Shown in pieces: positions 9,336 to 17,127 of a stretch of 64,000 nucleotides of DNA. Origin of the DNA: Vallitalea sp. (GTDB taxonomy: Bacteria; Bacillota; Clostridia; Lachnospirales; Vallitaleaceae); NCBI GenBank assembly GCA_025210235.1, contig JAOASG010000044.1:62001-126000 (forward strand), read 5' to 3'. Below the pieces are notes generated by a model, which saw nothing but the letters and a program-made list of their open reading frames with translations, did no database searches and was not told the DNA's origin. The position numbers and the translations under genes were made by a program. How positions within the stretch are numbered: position 1 is the stretch's first letter; each line of letters begins with the position of its first letter.

Positions 9336-10868
9336 TTAAACAGTTCCATGTTTTTTTTCAGGTCTTGATTCTCTTTTACTAAATAACATTTCTAATGCAG
9401 CAATAACACGTTTTCTAGTAGCTGCTGGTTCAATAATATCATCAATATATCCTCTGCTTGCTGCAGCATATGGACTTGTTTGAAGTTCTTGATACTCAGC
9501 AGTCTTTTTACTAATTTCTTCATTTGTAACTTCTGAATTACTTAATTCATCTGCATACATAATTCTTATAGCTGAATCAGAATTCATCATAGCAATTTCG
9601 CTATTAGGCCATGCATATACAAAATCCGCTCCTACATGTTTACTATTCATAGCAATATATGCAGTACCAAATCCTCTACCTACAACAACATTAACTTTTG
9701 GAACTGTAGCATTAGCAAATGCTGAAAGTAATTTGGAAACTTTTTTAGATATACCTGTTTTTTCTTCAGCTACTGTAGCATTAAATCCAGCAACATCTGT
9801 AAATGTAACTACTGGTACATTAAAAGAATCACAAAATCCAACAAATTTAGTTACTTTTTCACATGCACTAGATGTAAGTAACCCATCAGTTTCAATACTT
9901 TGATTTCCAACTGCACCTACAGTTTGTCCGTTCAATCTGATAAATCCAGTAACCATAGAATTTTCATAATTAGCTTTAGTTTCTACAAATAATTTATCAT
10001 CAGCTACATTAGAGATAACCATTCTCATATCAAAACCTGTAGCCATATTTTCAGGTATACTTTCATTTAATTCATTAGAAATCCTGTTAAGATCATCATT
10101 TGTTTCAACAATTGGAGATTCTTCAAAATTATTTGAAGGTAATAAATTAATGAAACTTCTTAATTGTGATAAAAGATCTTTTTCATCTTCACATACAAAA
10201 TCAACAATTCCAGTTTCTTTAGAATGGAAATCAGCACTTGCTATTGATTCTAAAGTCTCTGATTTACTATCTAGAGCATTAGGACTGTTGACAAATAAGC
10301 TTGTATTTTTTTTAGTCATAAATACAAAATCTGATAAAGAAGGAATTAAAGTAGCTCCTCCTCCGCATGTTCCAAGAACAGCAGTAATTTGTGGTACAAC
10401 TCCTGACGCTAGCGTTTGTTTTAAGAAAATTTGTCCAAATCCATTAAGTGCATCTGTTGATTCTTGAAGTCTAATACCTGCAGAATCAAGTAATGCAATG
10501 ATTGGAGCGCCCATTTTCATAGCCATATCATAAACAGCACATATTTTCTTAGCGTGCATTTCACCTAATGCACCTCCAAGAACTGTTACATCTTGGCTGT
10601 ATACATATACTAATTTACCTTCAATAGTACCATAGCCAGTTACAACGCCATCAGCTGGAGTATCCTTAACACTCAAATTAAAATCTGTTGCACGTTGCTT
10701 AATAAAAGCACCAACTTCAACAAAACTATTAGTGTCAAGTAAGTCTTCAATTCTTTCTCTAGCCGTCAACTTAGAATCAGCATGTAATTTGTTAACTGCT
10801 TCTTCTCTACCTTTTTCAATAGCATTTCGACGGTTAGTGAGTTCATTGATCATGTTTTGAATACTCAT
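9336..10868 (-). CDS. mmdA: Acyl-CoA carboxyltransferase (methylmalonyl-CoA decarboxylase alpha)
   Basis: A 510-residue carboxyltransferase of the MmdA/12S/PccB family with two crotonase-fold halves. TCGGGATLIPS and GRGFGTAYIAMNSKHVGADF mark the CoA/biotin oxyanion sites. It moves CO2 between methylmalonyl-CoA (or a related acyl-CoA) and carrier biotin. In some Clostridia such genes are named propionyl-CoA carboxylase beta; the adjacent Na+-pump subunits favour the decarboxylase/transcarboxylase role. First gene of the five-gene operon. Confidence 0.92.
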   Translation of the reverse strand: MSIQNMINELTNRRNAIEKGREEAVNKLHADSKLTARERIEDLLDTNSFVEVGAFIKQRATDFNLSVKDTPADGVVTGYGTIEGKLVYVYSQDVTVLGGALGEMHAKKICAVYDMAMKMGAPIIALLDSAGIRLQESTDALNGFGQIFLKQTLASGVVPQITAVLGTCGGGATLIPSLSDFVFMTKKNTSLFVNSPNALDSKSETLESIASADFHSKETGIVDFVCEDEKDLLSQLRSFINLLPSNNFEESPIVETNDDLNRISNELNESIPENMATGFDMRMVISNVADDKLFVETKANYENSMVTGFIRLNGQTVGAVGNQSIETDGLLTSSACEKVTKFVGFCDSFNVPVVTFTDVAGFNATVAEEKTGISKKVSKLLSAFANATVPKVNVVVGRGFGTAYIAMNSKHVGADFVYAWPNSEIAMMNSDSAIRIMYADELSNSEVTNEEISKKTAEYQELQTSPYAAASRGYIDDIIEPAATRKRVIAALEMLFSKRESRPEKKHGTV

Positions 10869-10924
10869 GCATTAACCCTCCATTTTTATGTTAATATAAA
10901 ACAATGCAACTTTCACCAATTATC

Positions 10925-10953
10925 ATTTTACAGTAATCTGTTACATATTTCAA
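10925..10953 (-). promoter_or_regulatory. Candidate sigma-A promoter of the decarboxylase operon
   Basis: On the minus strand TTGAAA (10953-10948), a 17-base spacer, then TAAAAT (10930-10925), about 57 bases upstream of mmdA. Confidence 0.5.
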
Positions 10954-10976
10954 GTAAATTCCAAAATTGGTTATGA

Positions 10977-11537
10977 TTATTTTTTTCTAACTAAATATAT
11001 GATTGGAGCATTCATTTTTCTATTCTCATATTTAACTGTAATAACATCATATTTCTTATTATTAAGTTCTCCTAAATATAATTCAACTACATCTTTTTCC
11101 TCTTTACCACCTTCATGTCCATAATAAGAAATTATTGATATTAGACCATTGCTTTCTAACATATCAATAATTTGTTCAATAGATTTTATAGTAGATTCTG
11201 GTTTTGTAATAATTTTTTTATCCCCTTTAGGGAGATATCCTAAATTAAACATGGCAGCTTTGACAGAACTTTTTACATATTTATTAATATTTTCATGCGA
11301 ATCTTTTATTAGTGTCACTCTATCCATTAATTTTCTTTGATTTAATCTAATTTTTGTCTGTTCTATGGCAATGTCTTGAATATCAAAACCATAAACTTCC
11401 CCATTTTCACCAACTTGCTCTGCTAAAAATACAGTATCAAATCCATTGCCAACAGTTGCATCAATTACAACATCTCCTTCATATATATAATCCTTTATAA
11501 TTCCTTGAACAGTATCTGTAATTCGTGGTTCAAACAT
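10977..11537 (-). CDS. Class I SAM-dependent methyltransferase, YtqB/rRNA-methylase-like
   Basis: A 186-residue Rossmann methyltransferase. The SAM motif is VIDATVGNGFDTVFLAE (about residues 24-40), followed by GFDIQ and the FNLGYLPKGDK motif (NxGYLPGGDK) that identifies the putative rRNA methylase YtqB family. AGGTG precedes the ATG. It lies 12 bp after rluB, which also modifies rRNA, so a shared ribosome-maturation role is a reasonable guess. The substrate is not shown by the sequence. Confidence 0.87.
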   Translation of the reverse strand: MFEPRITDTVQGIIKDYIYEGDVVIDATVGNGFDTVFLAEQVGENGEVYGFDIQDIAIEQTKIRLNQRKLMDRVTLIKDSHENINKYVKSSVKAAMFNLGYLPKGDKKIITKPESTIKSIEQIIDMLESNGLISIISYYGHEGGKEEKDVVELYLGELNNKKYDVITVKYENRKMNAPIIYLVRKK

Positions 11538-11548
11538 TATTTACACCT

Positions 11549-12259
11549 CTATATTCTTTTTAAATAATCAACTTCTTCTTTGGTAAGATATCTATATGTG
11601 CCTTTAGTCAAACCTTCTATTTTCAACCTTCCTATTGCTATCCTTCTTAATTTAATTACGGGACAATCAATATATTCAAACATTCTTCGTATTTGTCTGT
11701 TTTTACCCTCATGTATTATTACTTGTAATTTTGTATTATCTTTTTCTGTATTTAATATTTTAATTTTGGAATAAGACGTTTTATAATCTACTAAGTCTAC
11801 TCCCTTTCTAAGTTCATCTAATTTATTCTTATCTGGTGTTCCTTTTACAGTAACAATATATTTTTTTTCAACTTCATGTTTAGGGTGTGTAAGTCTATAT
11901 GTTAAGTCACCATCGTTTGTTAGTAACAATAACCCACTTGTATTTAAATCAAGTCTTCCTATTGGATATACCCTAACGCCAACATCTAATAAATCCATAA
12001 CCGTTTTTCGACCTTTTTCATCTGAGACACTTGTAATATACCCGATAGGTTTATTTAACATAATATAAATTATATCTGTATTTTTCTTAACTATTTCACC
12101 TTCATATCTTACAATATCTTTTTTTGTATCTATCTTACTTCCTAATTCTTTAATAACATTTCCATTAACAGAAACCTTACCTTCTTGTATTAACTTTTCC
12201 GCTTTTCTTCTAGAAGCTATACCAGCATCAGCCAAATATTTTTGTAATCTAACTTCCAT
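11549..12259 (-). CDS. rluB: 23S rRNA pseudouridine synthase, RsuA/RluB family
   Basis: A 236-residue protein with an N-terminal S4 RNA-binding domain (about residues 4-45, KYLADAGIASRRKAEKLIQ) and a pseudouridine synthase domain whose catalytic Asp is D104 in GRLDLNTSGLLLLTNDG. It isomerises uridine in rRNA; B. subtilis RluB acts on 23S rRNA, and the scpA-scpB-dac-rluB order around it is the same as in other Firmicutes. Confidence 0.93.
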   Translation of the reverse strand: MEVRLQKYLADAGIASRRKAEKLIQEGKVSVNGNVIKELGSKIDTKKDIVRYEGEIVKKNTDIIYIMLNKPIGYITSVSDEKGRKTVMDLLDVGVRVYPIGRLDLNTSGLLLLTNDGDLTYRLTHPKHEVEKKYIVTVKGTPDKNKLDELRKGVDLVDYKTSYSKIKILNTEKDNTKLQVIIHEGKNRQIRRMFEYIDCPVIKLRRIAIGRLKIEGLTKGTYRYLTKEEVDYLKRI

Positions 12260-12298
12260 TGTACGTCCTTCTTTCTATATATAGTTGATATTTTGTTT

Positions 12299-13474
12299 TT
12301 AATTTGCATTTCCTATAATATTAAAAAACGATTTAAATACCTTGTTAAAAACATAATTATAATTAATTTTCTCAATTTTCGTATTAGATATTAAAGGAAC
12401 GCTGCAATAATATTTATTATCTATAAATACTTGAGCTTCACCTACATTTTGCCCAACTTCAACAGGCGCTATGATTTTAGGTTTAACGTTATATATTATA
12501 TCCACCTTTTCATTTTTCGATAAAGTAATTTCAACTTGATCTGATGTTAGCACCTTAATATCTTTATCAATACCTTTTTGGACTTTCAACCCACAAATAC
12601 TTTTACCTTCTTCTAACACAATCATAGATTTATAGTTGTTAAATCCATAATCCATAATTTTTGTTGTATCATTCCATCTATAAGTTTTATTATTAGGCCA
12701 TCCTGAAGCTAACACAACCGAAATAAGCTCTAGGTCATTTCTTCTTGCTGAACCTACAAAACAATATCCTGCTTTTGATGTATATCCAGTTTTTACGCCA
12801 TTAGCACCGTTATACATATTTAAAAACGCATTTTTATTATTTATATTAAAATTCCTCCCCTTTGTCAATTCACTAAAATTGATAGACGGAGTATTTATTA
12901 ACTTTACAAACATTTCATTATTTAATGCATATCTAGTTATTAGTGCTAAATCATATGCTGTAGTATAATGTCCTTCTGCATCAAGTCCATTAGGTGTTTT
13001 ATAACAAGTATTAATAGCACCAATTTGTTTTGCTTTCTTAGTCATTAGGCTACAAAATTCTTCCGTCGATCCACCTACATGTTCAGCTATTGCAACTGCG
13101 ACATCGTTAGATGATATTAACATTAAAGCATGTAGCAAATCTCCTAAATGATATTCTTCTTCAGGTTTTATATTTAATTTAACTCTTGGAGCTTTCGATG
13201 CTTTCTTACTAACCTTAACAATTTCATCAAGTTTACATGATTCAAGAGCTACAATGCAAGTCATTATTTTTGTTGTACTTGCCATCGCTCTTTGATCATA
13301 TCCTTTTTTCTCCCATAATACTCTACCACTTTTTTTATCCATTAATAAAGCAGAGTATGCATATATTTTTTTGGGTTGTTCACATTCATCTGCATATACA
13401 ATATTATTTGATAGAATAACTATAATTAAAAATATGTAAATTTTCTTACTTAGTGTTTTTATCATAATAATCAT
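12299..13474 (-). CDS. dacB: D-alanyl-D-alanine carboxypeptidase, DacB-like (PBP5 family, S11)
   Basis: Trims the terminal D-Ala from peptidoglycan stem peptides outside the membrane. The signal peptide spans about residues 1-28 (...YADE). The active-site motifs are S66-TT-K69, S121-S-N123 and K228-TG. A C-terminal PBP5_C-like beta domain ends in an amphipathic stretch. The 391 residues fit the family. The context between scpB and rluB matches sporulation-type DacB in Bacilli, which adjusts spore cortex cross-linking; the specific role is inferred from position. An in-frame ATG three codons in may be the real start. Confidence 0.9.
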   Translation of the reverse strand: MIIMIKTLSKKIYIFLIIVILSNNIVYADECEQPKKIYAYSALLMDKKSGRVLWEKKGYDQRAMASTTKIMTCIVALESCKLDEIVKVSKKASKAPRVKLNIKPEEEYHLGDLLHALMLISSNDVAVAIAEHVGGSTEEFCSLMTKKAKQIGAINTCYKTPNGLDAEGHYTTAYDLALITRYALNNEMFVKLINTPSINFSELTKGRNFNINNKNAFLNMYNGANGVKTGYTSKAGYCFVGSARRNDLELISVVLASGWPNNKTYRWNDTTKIMDYGFNNYKSMIVLEEGKSICGLKVQKGIDKDIKVLTSDQVEITLSKNEKVDIIYNVKPKIIAPVEVGQNVGEAQVFIDNKYYCSVPLISNTKIEKINYNYVFNKVFKSFFNIIGNAN

Positions 13475-13583
13475 CTTTCATATATATTTTCTATATAATA
13501 ATTTATAAAAAAAATGATTAATTTATTCCATATTATTTTTTTATTCAACTCTAATTTTAATTAATTGTAAATAGGTTAAGTAA

Positions 13584-14147
13584 TTAAATATTTTCTTCTT
13601 TTAATATTTCACTTTCCACTTCTAATTCTATAGTTGAAAGTGTTTCTTCTTCTATAAGTGGTAAATCATTTACTGATTTAAATCCAAAATTTCTTAAAAA
13701 CTCTTGAGTAGTACCAAATAATATTGGTCTACCTGGTGCATCCATTCTACCCTTTTCACATACTAAATTATAATCAATAAGTTTATTAATACTGTGAGAT
13801 GAACTAACGCCTCTAATACTTTCAATTTGAGATTTTGTTATAGGTTGTTTATATGCTATTATAGATAATGTTTCCAGAAGAACATCTGTTAACATAAATT
13901 TTTTTGTTTTATTATTTACTTTTCTTATAAACTCATAATATTCCGTTTTAGTACACATTTGATATGAATTATCAATTTCTATAATTGTTATTCCTCGATT
14001 TTCCGAATCATATTTATCCATAAGATGATTTAGAATTTTCTTTGTTGTCTTTTTATCATGTTCTATAGCTTCTGCTATTTTTTCAAGTTCAACAGCTTTA
14101 CCCATAGAAAATAATATAGCTTCTATAATCGCTTCAATTCTATCCAA
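13584..14147 (-). CDS. scpB: Segregation and condensation protein B
   Basis: A 187-residue protein with two winged-helix domains (about 1-80 and 85-160, the latter with LSIIAYKQPITKSQIESIRG, the ScpB signature), and an acidic tail. It dimerises and binds ScpA to regulate the SMC condensin. The start is TTG, 6 bases after GGGGAAG. scpA lies upstream, with a 180-bp gap rather than the usual overlap. Confidence 0.94.
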   Translation of the reverse strand: MDRIEAIIEAILFSMGKAVELEKIAEAIEHDKKTTKKILNHLMDKYDSENRGITIIEIDNSYQMCTKTEYYEFIRKVNNKTKKFMLTDVLLETLSIIAYKQPITKSQIESIRGVSSSHSINKLIDYNLVCEKGRMDAPGRPILFGTTQEFLRNFGFKSVNDLPLIEEETLSTIELEVESEILKEENI

Positions 14148-14163
14148 CTTTTTTCTTCCCCTC

Positions 14164-14222
14164 TGTCTTTTATCTAAAATCCCTATGGTGAACTACCCTC
14201 CACTTACTTAGTTGAAGGAAAC
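14164..14222. repeat. Imperfect hairpin between scpA and scpB
   Basis: The segment CTACCCTCCACTTACTTAG plus TTGAAGG folds into an imperfect hairpin with an ACTACCC flank, which resembles ends of IS200/IS605-type elements. No transposase remnant is visible, so this is only a possible scar. Confidence 0.25.
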
Positions 14223-14289
14223 ACCTATTAAATGTATACACAGATAATACCTTATAATTTAGTTTTATATGTATACATAAATACATCCC

Positions 14290-14328
14290 AAATCCTAAAT
14301 ATAATTTAGTATTTAGGTTTAGGATTTT
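14290..14328 (-). terminator. Possible weak terminator after scpA
   Basis: AAATCCTAAA pairs with TTTAGGATTT on the minus strand directly after the scpA stop, but no good T run follows. It may attenuate rather than stop reading into scpB. Confidence 0.35.
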
Positions 14329-15071
14329 TATTGTTTGTATTTTATAATAATATCATCAAATATGTTTTTTTGAACAATTGTTATCTTACCCATTTTAATT
14401 AGCTCTAGTATTGCTAAAAATGTAACAATTGTTTCAATTCTTGATATCTGTGTTTCAAGTACGTCTCTAAAACTAATCGTTTCATATTTACTTGATAAGC
14501 TAATTATATATTCAATCTTATCATTTATAGTATATTCTTCTCTAACAATCTCACCAAAATTACTTCTAATTGGATCAATCTTATCAGTTTGTTTTTTAAT
14601 TACTGATTGAAAAATACTGTAAATCATTGAAAAATCAATATTTGATAGAAGCTTACTTGTATCTACTTTTTCCTCATAATTAACAACTTCATCTGGAATA
14701 GTAGGTCCTTTAAAAATAGTTTTTTCAGCGTCAATTTGTCTAATTTTCAATTCGTTTCTAATGTATTTAAACTTCTTATATTCAATTAATTTTTCAATAA
14801 GTTCCTCTCTTGGATCTTCTTTTTCTTCATCTTCCTTAGCTGATACGGGTAATAGCATCTTAGATTTAATGTTTATTAATGTAGAAGCCATTTCGATAAA
14901 TTCACTCATAACTTCCATATTTGTTTCTTCTAATTGCTTAATATAATCAAGATACTGTTCAGTAACAAGCACGATAGGAATATCATATATGTTTAACTTG
15001 TTTTTATCTATTAAATGTAATAGTAAATCCAATGGGCCTTCAAATACTTCTAATTTTACAGGAATGCTCAA
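14328..15071 (-). CDS. scpA: Segregation and condensation protein A
   Basis: The kleisin subunit of the SMC-ScpAB condensin. The 247-residue protein begins with VKLEVFEGPLDLLLHLI, the ScpA N-terminal helix that contacts the SMC neck, has LVTEQYLDYI, a charged middle, and a C-terminal winged helix ending FLAILELIKMGKI that binds the SMC head. The start is TTG, 8 bases after GGAAGGAG. Confidence 0.95.
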   Translation of the reverse strand: MSIPVKLEVFEGPLDLLLHLIDKNKLNIYDIPIVLVTEQYLDYIKQLEETNMEVMSEFIEMASTLINIKSKMLLPVSAKEDEEKEDPREELIEKLIEYKKFKYIRNELKIRQIDAEKTIFKGPTIPDEVVNYEEKVDTSKLLSNIDFSMIYSIFQSVIKKQTDKIDPIRSNFGEIVREEYTINDKIEYIISLSSKYETISFRDVLETQISRIETIVTFLAILELIKMGKITIVQKNIFDDIIIKYKQ

Positions 15072-15126
15072 TTACAAACTCCTTCCAATTTCGTCCTAAT
15101 TTATATCTATATCTCTTTAACACATT

Positions 15127-15720
15127 TTACAGTGCAACAGACATTATCCCTCTATATACAATTACAATTATCTTAGTTATTACATTAGAAGCTAATAAAA
15201 ATATAAATACTGCTTGAATAATTTTTTCATATTGTATAAATTTAAAATATGTTTGTGGATTTATAGCTTGTATTATTTTAACCATATCAAATGGTGGCAC
15301 AGGTAATAAATTAACAATAACAATAGCTAAATTATATACTATAAGATATTTAAGAAAATTAGTTAAATAATCATTAACATTATACACATTTATTAATATA
15401 GGTATTAGTATAGCCATTAGTAATAAATTACACAGTATACCTATTAATGATATTGATATAAGTCCTTTATTTTTATCTCTTAATCTACCAGTATTAAAAG
15501 TAAATGGTTTCTGCCAACCAACATTTAAAAACACAAAACAAATCATACCAAAAGGATCCATATATCGTAATGGATTAAAAGATATTTTTGCTTCTCTTTT
15601 ATATAGTGGATGAACTAAAGCTTTATAAACAATCATTCTTGGATATTCATGAACACATATGACTATTACAGCACACAAAAATTTAATAATTAGATTTATT
15701 AATATTTCTAATACTTCCAT
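15127..15720 (-). CDS. Site-2-protease-like M50 membrane protein with degenerate HExxH
   Basis: A 197-residue polytopic protein of the YwhC/S2P family, found just upstream of scpA as in many Clostridia. The first membrane segment ends in VCVHEYPRM (residues 22-29): family members have HExxH here, so H24 and E25 are kept but the second zinc-binding His is R28. The NPLRYMDPFG motif and the LLPVPPFDMVKI motif with its metal-ligand Asp are kept. It is either a pseudoprotease or an altered enzyme. AGGTG precedes the ATG. Confidence 0.83.
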   Translation of the reverse strand: MEVLEILINLIIKFLCAVIVICVHEYPRMIVYKALVHPLYKREAKISFNPLRYMDPFGMICFVFLNVGWQKPFTFNTGRLRDKNKGLISISLIGILCNLLLMAILIPILINVYNVNDYLTNFLKYLIVYNLAIVIVNLLPVPPFDMVKIIQAINPQTYFKFIQYEKIIQAVFIFLLASNVITKIIVIVYRGIMSVAL

Positions 15721-15926
15721 TTATACACCTCATTTATTCTTAGATCAAATTTTGCTATATAAGATATTGTACTAATTATTGGATATAATTTCAAGTAGTG
15801 TTTCAAAATAAAATACGGGGGATCTTTGATGCTTTAGAAAATAGAGGTAAATATAGACATGGTTTATAAAATTTATATAATTATTTATTTATTTTGTTTA
15901 GAGAGGGATCAAATATTATTCGTCTT

Positions 15927-16715
15927 TTAAAATACCTGTTTAGCTATATAATCAGAAGTGTTTTTTCTATAATTATAATTAACATTTTCTGATTTTAAAG
16001 CTGAATCAATGGTAGTGTCTACAACTATCCATTCATTATTCAATAGAACCTCATTCCAAGCATGATATACAGAAGTATATGTACTATTTCCATGAACAAG
16101 TTTTGTTGGAATATTTAAGCTCCTTAACATAACGGCCATTAATGAAGCATAGTCATAACATATTCCTTTTTGGCTTGATAATGTTTCACTAGCTGTAGGT
16201 AAATATGTATTATTTACCTTTAATGCTTTATCATTATCATATGTTATATTCCCAATAATATAGTTGTATATTATTTCAAATTTTTCTTTATCAGTCTTGG
16301 CATTTTTAGTAAGTTCTTTTGCTAGAATAGCTGCTTCTGAATCACTTTTCCATTTTATATTTTGAACACTTGCTAAGAATACTGCATTACTATTTGAATT
16401 AGTAATATTAATTTTTTCACATAGTAGTAGTTTATATTTTTTACCTTCTACCTTTTTATACAATCCAACAGTATACTCACCATTGCCCATTTGTAATGGA
16501 AGTACTTCATTTGAAGAATTAAGGTTATATATGTATTTTTTTGCACCTTTCTTCACGACAACTTTTAAATTAGAATAATCAGTAGTATCATAATTAATAC
16601 TAACTGTGTTGTTATCAGTATTGACCTTTACAATCTCACTCTTTGCATATGCTGTAGATCCAATAAATACTACAAGCATAAAAGTAACTATAAAAGTTAA
16701 TACTATTTTCTTCAG
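15927..16715 (-). CDS. Secreted transglutaminase-like cysteine protein under c-di-GMP riboswitch control
   Basis: A 262- to 269-residue exported protein. The signal peptide (KKIVLTFIVTFMLVVFIG, then STAYA) is followed by a beta-rich region and a transglutaminase core. Counted from the upstream ATG, the triad is C193 (KGICYDYAS), H225 (VYHAWNEV) and D240 (IVVDTTID). Such domains act as cysteine proteases, amidases or cross-linkers on cell-wall or surface proteins. The frame is open from an ATG at 16736, but that ATG lies inside the conserved 3' part of a c-di-GMP-I aptamer and has no ribosome site. GGGAGAG (16728-16722) is placed 6 bases before an in-frame CTG (16715), which would give a typical signal peptide; I prefer that start, though CTG starts are rare. 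Confidence 0.85.
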   Translation of the reverse strand: MKKIVLTFIVTFMLVVFIGSTAYAKSEIVKVNTDNNTVSINYDTTDYSNLKVVVKKGAKKYIYNLNSSNEVLPLQMGNGEYTVGLYKKVEGKKYKLLLCEKINITNSNSNAVFLASVQNIKWKSDSEAAILAKELTKNAKTDKEKFEIIYNYIIGNITYDNDKALKVNNTYLPTASETLSSQKGICYDYASLMAVMLRSLNIPTKLVHGNSTYTSVYHAWNEVLLNNEWIVVDTTIDSALKSENVNYNYRKNTSDYIAKQVF

Positions 16716-16721
16716 TTTAAA

Positions 16722-16813
16722 CTCTCCCTTCGGCATCTGGCTATCTTTCGTTAAAAAGACCCTATAGTTTTGCGTCCCTACCTCACGATAGGTTTGCCAT
16801 ATTCGTGGGAAAG
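16722..16813 (-). promoter_or_regulatory. c-di-GMP-I (GEMM) riboswitch aptamer, gene-proximal
   Basis: The minus strand has the class-I core in order: GGCAAACC, a stem capped by a GTGA tetraloop, GGGACGCAAAAC, GGGTCT, then AGCCAG and ATGCCG. The outer arms CTTTCCC (16813-16807) and GGGAGAG (16728-16722) form a 7-bp closing helix with one G-U pair. The second arm is the only good Shine-Dalgarno sequence for the transglutaminase gene, so ligand-stabilised closing of this helix would hide it. Third and last of three tandem aptamers. Confidence 0.9.
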
Positions 16814-16826
16814 AAAAGTAATAAAA

Positions 16827-16923
16827 CTTTTCTTTCGGTAACTGGCTGCCTTATCATTAAATTGACTTAGGCCCTAAAGTTTTGCGTCTTCAGCTTTCAC
16901 TGAATTTGCCACTTCGAGAAAAG
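16827..16923 (-). promoter_or_regulatory. c-di-GMP-I (GEMM) riboswitch aptamer, middle
   Basis: The core reads GGCAAATT, a stem TTCAGT/GCTGAA capped by a GAAA tetraloop, GACGCAAAAC, GGGCCTAA and GGCAGCCAGTTACCG on the minus strand. The closing helix is CTTTTCT (16923-16917) with AGAAAAG (16833-16827), all Watson-Crick. Its 3' arm can instead pair with downstream ACTTTTCT (16819-16812), a rival hairpin that reaches into the closing helix of the next aptamer. Confidence 0.9.
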
Positions 16924-16935
16924 CTCTGATTACTA

Positions 16936-17076
16936 GGTAATCAAAGTCTTTCTCTGGTAGCTGGCTGTCATAGCTTGTTTATAAGCCTTAGACCCTATAG
17001 CTTTGTGTCACATACTTTCATATGCTTTACTATTTACAGAATAATTTGGTCAATACTGATTGACACTTTGATTACC
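16936..17076 (-). promoter_or_regulatory. c-di-GMP-I (GEMM) riboswitch aptamer, promoter-proximal, divergent
   Basis: An 11-bp closing helix is formed by GGTAATCAAAG (17076-17066) and CTTTGATTACC (16946-16936). Inside lie a GAAA-capped stem CATAT/GTATG, GACACAAAGC, GGGTCTAAGG and ACAGCCAGCTACC. It departs from the class consensus in two places: the usual GGCAAACC is GTAAAG, and GACGCAAAGC is GACACAAAGC. It may bind weakly or a different ligand. The 3' closing arm can also fold into a rival hairpin with GTAATCAGAG downstream. Confidence 0.78.
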
Positions 17077-17088
17077 CTCTCTGATTCT

Positions 17089-17117
17089 ATTATAACATAA
17101 ATTATTAATAATGGTAA
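17089..17117 (-). promoter_or_regulatory. Candidate promoter of the riboswitch-transglutaminase transcript
   Basis: TTACCA (17117-17112), a 17-base spacer, TATAAT (17094-17089) on the minus strand. Initiation near 17082 would start the RNA about six bases before the first closing helix of the tandem riboswitch. It lies right after the stop codon of the S-layer protein gene. Confidence 0.6.
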
Positions 17118-17127
17118 TAATTTCTTT

